64,000 nucleotides of DNA from Piper betle (Eukaryota > Streptophyta > Magnoliopsida > Piperales > Piperaceae), in assembly GCA_033002965.1 (NCBI GenBank), contig JAURVB010014815.1, positions 1 to 64,000 on the forward strand, read 5' to 3'. A program made the translations under genes and the position numbers. Shown here piece after piece: positions 59,184-64,000 of the stretch. The first letter of the stretch is position 1; the number at the start of each line of letters is the position of its first letter. The notes under the pieces are model-generated. The model had not been told where the DNA came from and made no database searches. It saw nothing but the letters and a program-made list of their open reading frames with translations.

Positions 59184-59990
59184 TGTAACACCTCAATTTC
59201 GGTTTACCTATGAACCAAATCAGAAATGTTACGATCAAGTCGAGTCATATTTAAAGTTGTTGGTTGGTAAGACTCGATCGATACAATAGTTTGAAACAAC
59301 CTTCTTAGTGTCATGAGAATAGAAAACATTGATAAATACACGTCAAAAGACTTCAAATATAATTTAAAGTAAGAAAAGAAATAAATGCGGTGAGCTCAAG
59401 TATGTGTAGCATTTATCTGTCCTTCCACCAAAGTCGACTCAGGATTTGCAAGACCTACATATATTATATGAAAAACATCCTTCCACGAGTGTTACTGGTT
59501 CTTCCACGAGTGTTACTGGTCCGAAAAATAACTAATATAATCTGGCAAATGTGTATTCCATTACCCATGAAAACATACGAATTTAAAGATTGCCTCACAC
59601 TGGGCGGTAAGCAAACATACTTAAGCAAGTGCCAATTTGCATGCACGACTAATATTCATATCCATACATACAACGCTTGTGCTATCACATCTTCTATATT
59701 TCACCTGCCATGGTACTTGAGTGGTAAAAGGAACAGTTAAGTTAGATCTACAAATTTCGGAAATGTGCTGCGTTACACAGTACCCTCATACACCACACTA
59801 CCTCAGGTTTGAAGGAGTACTAATGCGATTCATACATATCTCCATACTACTCACTATCTTATTCGCGAAATTCGTAAAAATGCATGTACTCATATAATAG
59901 GCTTAGGAAAGAGGCTTGTATTATATATTTCTCGAGCTTCAGTTATAAAACCAACAAGGTATCTCATTCTTGTAGTTTTATTAAACATGT
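59184..59990 (+). repeat. Direct repeat R2 (TGTAACACCTC...)
   Basis: Second copy of R1. It has a private 21-bp tandem duplication at about 59,478-59,520 (TCTTCCACGAGTGTTACTGG type). Confidence 0.8.
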
Positions 59991-60359
59991 ATACCATTTG
60001 GTTTGTCTAAAGAATCGTCCGGTTAAGTCCAACAATAAAACCCTAAATACGAAATCATGCACTAAGTAGAATTGTAACCCCAAACCTTAAATTAAACTAC
60101 CTAATGAGGTTTAACCATCACTAAGCAAAATAAGTTGGTTAATTAATTTTTACATATTGTACATGTGTGGAGGCTTTGCCTCATCTTGTGTGCCAATGTG
60201 ATCCGTTTATAATTCAGATTCCATCTCCTGTTAGGTTATGCGGCTTGAGCTCATCAATTTAGGATGCATGGCTCCACTCATCCAAGTCCGTAGGACTCTC
60301 TTGCTTCACCCTTATATTTGGCTCTTGAGTGTCACGTTTAATCGTATTTAAAATGATAG

Positions 60360-60860
60360 GACAGTGTTGGCGGCAGTTTTTATTGGATCCCTCCAATACT
60401 GGGCCATTTAGTCTTATTTTATTGTAAGTTTAATAAAACTACAAGGATGAGATCTCTTGTTGGTTTTCGAACTGAAGCTCCAAAAATGTATGATACAAGC
60501 CTTTTCCCTAAGCCTATTATATAAGTACGCTCATTTTTACGGATTTCACGAATAAGAGAGTGAGTTGTATGGAGATATGCAAATTACACTAGTACTCCTT
60601 CTACCCTTAAAAGGTACAATGTATGTAGGGTACTACAAATGCAATGCATTTTCGAAAATTGTGGCACATTGGTTCCGAGCCACATGGGTACTGTGGCGGG
60701 TGATATGTGGAAGATGTGAGGGTGTAAGTGATATATGAATGTTTATTTGTTTGTAAGATGCCTCTTTGTAAACAATTATGGTATGATATATGGCTTCATT
60801 GGCCTTCGCTTACCACCGTGTATGATTCTGGAAGTTTCTACAATTTTTTTCATGGGTGTT
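60360..60860 (-). repeat. Inverted copy of the R1/R2 distal half
   Basis: Reverse complement of roughly 57,690-58,170: GGATCCCTCCAATACTGGGC, AAGGATGAGATCTC, AGCCTATTATATAAGTACGC and GTATGGAGATATG all match R1/R2 in inverted order. It joins directly to the inverted family X copy. Confidence 0.7.
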
Positions 60861-61904
60861 TAAATGTTCATTTTCTAGTAATGCTATATTCCTAGTCTCT
60901 AGAGGACTAGTAATCAATTCTTTAATTGCTGATGTTTTTCTCTAATATATGTAAGTGTTTAGTCTTTTTGACCGGTTTAGGCGAATGGATCAAACGGCTC
61001 ATGACGTGGGATTTCATGTTGTATTTGTGTTAATTATTGAGTTGATATGAAATTGAGATGTAGTATGTTACGGGAATAAGCCCTGAAGTTGTATGAACTT
61101 GTATGATTTGGGATAAGTCAATTGATTGTTGTTGTTCACGTGTGTTTTATATATCATTACATTACTATTGTGGTGCAGACACACTTTGGGGCACTCTAAT
61201 TATCGTTTGCAAGGTATAAGCCTCAAAGTCCTTTGCAAGGTATAAGCCTCAAAGTTCTCGAACATGATGAGAGCTTACCAGGTATGCAAAACATATTTGT
61301 TGTGGCCGTGTGAGTGTGTGATAAAGAAACGTCGATAGGAGAAGCATATAGTTCACATCGCTTGAAGACCCATGTGAAGTCTGGGTGTTAGGGTTTGATG
61401 CTCTGGCATCTGATGATGCTATGCTTAATTATTTATTTTCTTCATGTCGGGTATGTGGAACAGGTAACCACAACCCTTGTTCAAATTCTCTGCATTCATT
61501 CACATGTAAGAAATTAAGAAATGTAACGAATTACTTGAACTAAGTAGTAAGAAAAGGTTCATGTCACAGCATGCAACCTCAAAATTGTAGTCAGGGTGTG
61601 CCACTTCTGTAGTAGAGAGTGATCATCAACATTTTTAAAATCGCCACTCATAGTCGCAAGGGAGGTTGTGCCTCTATTGTGGCTAGAGGTGATCATATAG
61701 AATCCTTAAATTTAAGAGCCTCTCTATGCTAGTATGAATTAGCATGCATATGTGATGAAACCATGTAAGGTTGCCCGTCTTAAGCCTCCTCGAGGGTTGA
61801 GATTCACTTCCGTAAAGTTTGTACGAAAGTAGTCTAATGAATAGTTTTCCCAATTATAATATCGCACTTCGGTCCGCCCTTAGACTGAAAAATGGGGTGT
61901 TACA
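60861..61904 (-). repeat. Family X copy 3, inverted, ending GGGGTGTTACA
   Basis: Read on the minus strand it starts TGTAACACCCCATTTTTCAG and follows the family X landmarks (GTACAAACTTTACGGAAGTG, GGAGGCTTAAGACGGG, CACAATAGAGGCACAACCTC). A 27-bp tandem duplication lies at about 61,207-61,257 (TTTGCAAGGTATAAGCCTCA). The opposite orientation relative to copies 1 and 2 makes 49-62 kb a large inverted-repeat structure. Confidence 0.65.
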
Positions 61905-62099
61905 TCTCCTACCAAAATAATCTCTATTTACTCAAACTGGTTCTGATACCAATAGCACCTTAACAAACAAATTATGGTATTGAATTTCCAAAAATTAAGC
62001 AGCTTATGATGATCTTAAATAGAGAAACAAGGTTTAAAATGGAGAATACAATTTATTCCTTGCTTGAGTTTGCCTGATCCAACTGAAGAAATAATGTCT
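61905..62099. other. Junction with tRNA-Met-like site
   Basis: CTGGTTCTGATACCA near 61,938-61,952 is the complement of a tRNA-Met-type primer-binding site (TGGTATCAGAACCAG). A purine-rich TTTTGGTAGGAG on the minus strand lies between it and the family X copy at 61,904. PBS and purine tract are only about 35 bases apart, which suggests a deletion or a very small LTR element. Confidence 0.35.
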
Positions 62100-63194
62100 T
62101 ACAGGTAAAAAATAATTATGCCAATTTTGTAATCAATTTGGTAGTTTTCCTCATCCCGTTCCTAATACCTCCATTCCAACAAAAGAAAAACTTTTTTTCC
62201 CAGGGAAAGGGAAGGTACAAAGGAAAAGGAAACTATAAAAGGAAAAGTGAAAGATATACCAAAACCAAAAGTTTATAAGAAAAAACATGCTAAATCTAGT
62301 TCAAAACCCCTTGTTTGTTTGGATTGTGGGGAAAAGGGTCATACTAGTAACCATTGTAAAGTAAAACGAAAGATAAATGCTTATCCCACATCTAGTGATG
62401 AAAAACAAAGACTTTTAGATTTATTATCTGATAATGATAATTCTGAATTAGACTTGTTAGGAATTAGAAGAATCTGAATCCTCTGAGTGGATGACAAATA
62501 GCGACAAAGATAAAAATCTAGAATGCCAATGTGAGCACCACAAAACAATTATGGATCTAACCAGATTAAATACTAATATAATAAAAACTCAAGAATCAAT
62601 TCCTTTAGGCTTAATAGACTCTATTACAGACAAGGATCAGCAGAGAAAAATACTAGAGCAGGTATTAGAAGCTAGTAAGCAAAGAAATTTAAACCTAATG
62701 TAGAAGCTATAGTAAATCCTAATTATAATATGACAAAGGTATTAAGTCGAATGAAAAAAGAAAAACATCTATCTATGCAAGATCTTAGAACAGAAATTAA
62801 TACACTTAAAACAAGAATTGTTCAATTAAAAAGAAGAATATAAATCTTAGAATTAGGAAATCTTGAAAAGAAACAGGAGAATAAGATTTATATAATTTAT
62901 AAAATCTAAAAATTAGTGAAGATTCTAAATTCCACTTAGGAGAGTCTTCCAAAGAAAAAGAATCTACAAAGGATTATCTAAATATTATTGAACAAACTAT
63001 TTGTAGAAGATATGTAATAAAGATAAATATAATTGTTAATCAAGAATTTACATTATAAACCTTGGCCTTAGTACCAAAGCTGAAGGAATATAATAAGAAA
63101 AGGATTAATTCCTACTCGATATTATCAGAAAACCACTCAAACCTTATCTACTACCAATGACCATAAATTAAAAATAAAGTTTAAATTATCCAAT
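62100..63194 (+). pseudogene. Second caulimovirid fragment (coat zinc knuckle to protease)
   Basis: Plus strand, broken. A Lys-rich stretch is followed by a CX2CX4HX4C knuckle, CLDCGEKGHTSNHC (62,247-62,475), the coat-protein signature of Caulimoviridae. After a frame change comes CQCEHHKTIMDL and a charged helical region (62,491-62,703), then a Lys-rich coiled stretch (about 62,740-62,840). Near 62,990-63,060 is a protease-start-like segment ending VNQEFTL. After a gap where the protease DTGA should be comes GLIPTRYYQKTT, then KLKIKFKLSN. This layout resembles polyprotein-type members (Petuvirus/Florendovirus-like). There are several stops and at least three frame changes, and it is cut off at 63,194 by an LTR-like start. 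Confidence 0.7.
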
Positions 63195-64000
63195 TGTAAA
63201 ACCCAGCTTCGGGCTAGGGTTTTACCCACTTGTTGTTTGCCTAGTTCAAGTCAATCTCGAGTCAGTTCGAGCGAGCTCGAGCTATACCAATTTTCAGATT
63301 ATGAATATGAGCCCAGATGGCCATATAAGCATGTTATAGTGGTTGAGTATGCCTGACATGTAGATGATTAGAGCATGAGTTATCAGTATATACGCGGGGT
63401 ATACAAATAATTTGTATGAGCTACCCAGTGTTTTAGGCCTAGATCTAGGCCGCTGCAGCATTTAGTATCCATTTGGAATTTTTTGGGTATCTCATTTGCA
63501 TGCATCATAAGGATTTCGAATCACCAGATTGTGCCATTGTAGGCCCAATTTCATTAAGTTCATGGTTCAGGCCCATTTATCTTTCGTGACTCGATTCCCG
63601 CCCATAGAGTAACTTTTAGGACTCGAATTAGTTTTGACTTTGGACGGTCTTGATTTGAGACTCCTTCCATATGTATATTGTATATACCCATTGGTGAGCC
63701 CCACTAGGCCACGAGTTGTCAGATGGTCAGATCGTGCCACGTAGCCCGATCTAAGCCTTCCACGTCAGCCCTGGCTTCACCATGTTATTTTTCCAGAGAG
63801 TTTCCACGATATCAGAGTTTACACCCTAACACTGCCAGCGAGTCTCCAGCTCACCCCTTGCAACGGGACCGGCACCCCCATGACTGCCTCACTACAGACT
63901 TTCCATTCACACCTCTCACAACCATCGGCGCCGCCACAGTTTCTACTGGCGATGGAGTGCTTGAAGCTGGTTTCCACCAATGCCGTCACCATTTGAGCCA
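63195..64000 (+). repeat. LTR-like sequence starting TGTAAAACCC, open at window end
   Basis: TGTAAAACCCAGCTTCGGGC begins abruptly inside the caulimovirid fragment, as an LTR would. The following 800 bases have words like CTCGAGTCAGTTCGAGCGAG and a C-rich tail (63,840-64,000) but no assigned gene. The other end is outside the window, so the class is open. A host promoter and 5' UTR near the right edge cannot be excluded. Confidence 0.35.

Overview
The window is nuclear DNA of a flowering plant. Two genes have introns with GT..AG borders, the three recognisable genes match angiosperm families, and the space between them is filled with plant-type LTR retrotransposons, small DNA elements, microsatellites and endogenous caulimovirid (pararetrovirus) sequence. 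I cannot name the species. Only three host genes can be supported; everything else is repeat-derived or anonymous AT-rich DNA.

Layout. 1-3.8 kb: anonymous. 3.84-5.64 kb: two back-to-back GC-rich elements with hairpin ends, each set in a TA tract. 5.6-11.5 kb: LTR-like sequence, then AT-rich filler. 11.67-12.49 kb: intronless ribose-5-phosphate isomerase gene, recognisable to its last codons but with two 1-base frameshifts. 14.7-18.8 kb: Copia debris and an LTR. 19.89-20.71 kb: DNA element with a 9-bp target-site duplication, about 190 bp upstream of a decayed multi-exon membrane-protein gene (20.9-24.8 kb). 26.7-27.6 kb: second copy of that element. 29.77-36.59 kb: five-exon ATG12 (autophagy ubiquitin-like protein) with all exons intact and a 4.6-kb antisense Copia element in intron 2. 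38.04-43.44 kb: endogenous caulimovirid with three long intact ORFs (protease, RT-RNase H, viroplasmin/transactivator-like), bounded by TA tracts on both sides. 43.5-48.8 kb: remains of an LTR element with a second LTR inside and a 33-bp hairpin minisatellite. 49-62 kb: related direct and inverted repeats beginning TGTAAC, with Copia and Gypsy pol remnants between them. 62.1-63.19 kb: a second, broken caulimovirid fragment of a different type, cut by an LTR that probably continues to the window end.

The host genes do not form a pathway. RPI belongs to the pentose phosphate pathway and ATG12 to autophagy. RPI and the membrane-protein gene are next to each other and both damaged, while ATG12 keeps a clean reading frame. 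That pattern could mean a decaying duplicate segment, or assembly errors in the case of RPI.

The most unusual items are: (i) a family of GC-rich, microsatellite-inserted elements with a two-hairpin terminal signature, seen at three places; (ii) the TA-bounded pararetrovirus carrying a viroplasmin ORF but no visible movement or coat gene; (iii) the membrane-protein pseudogene, whose stop codons all look like C-to-T changes.
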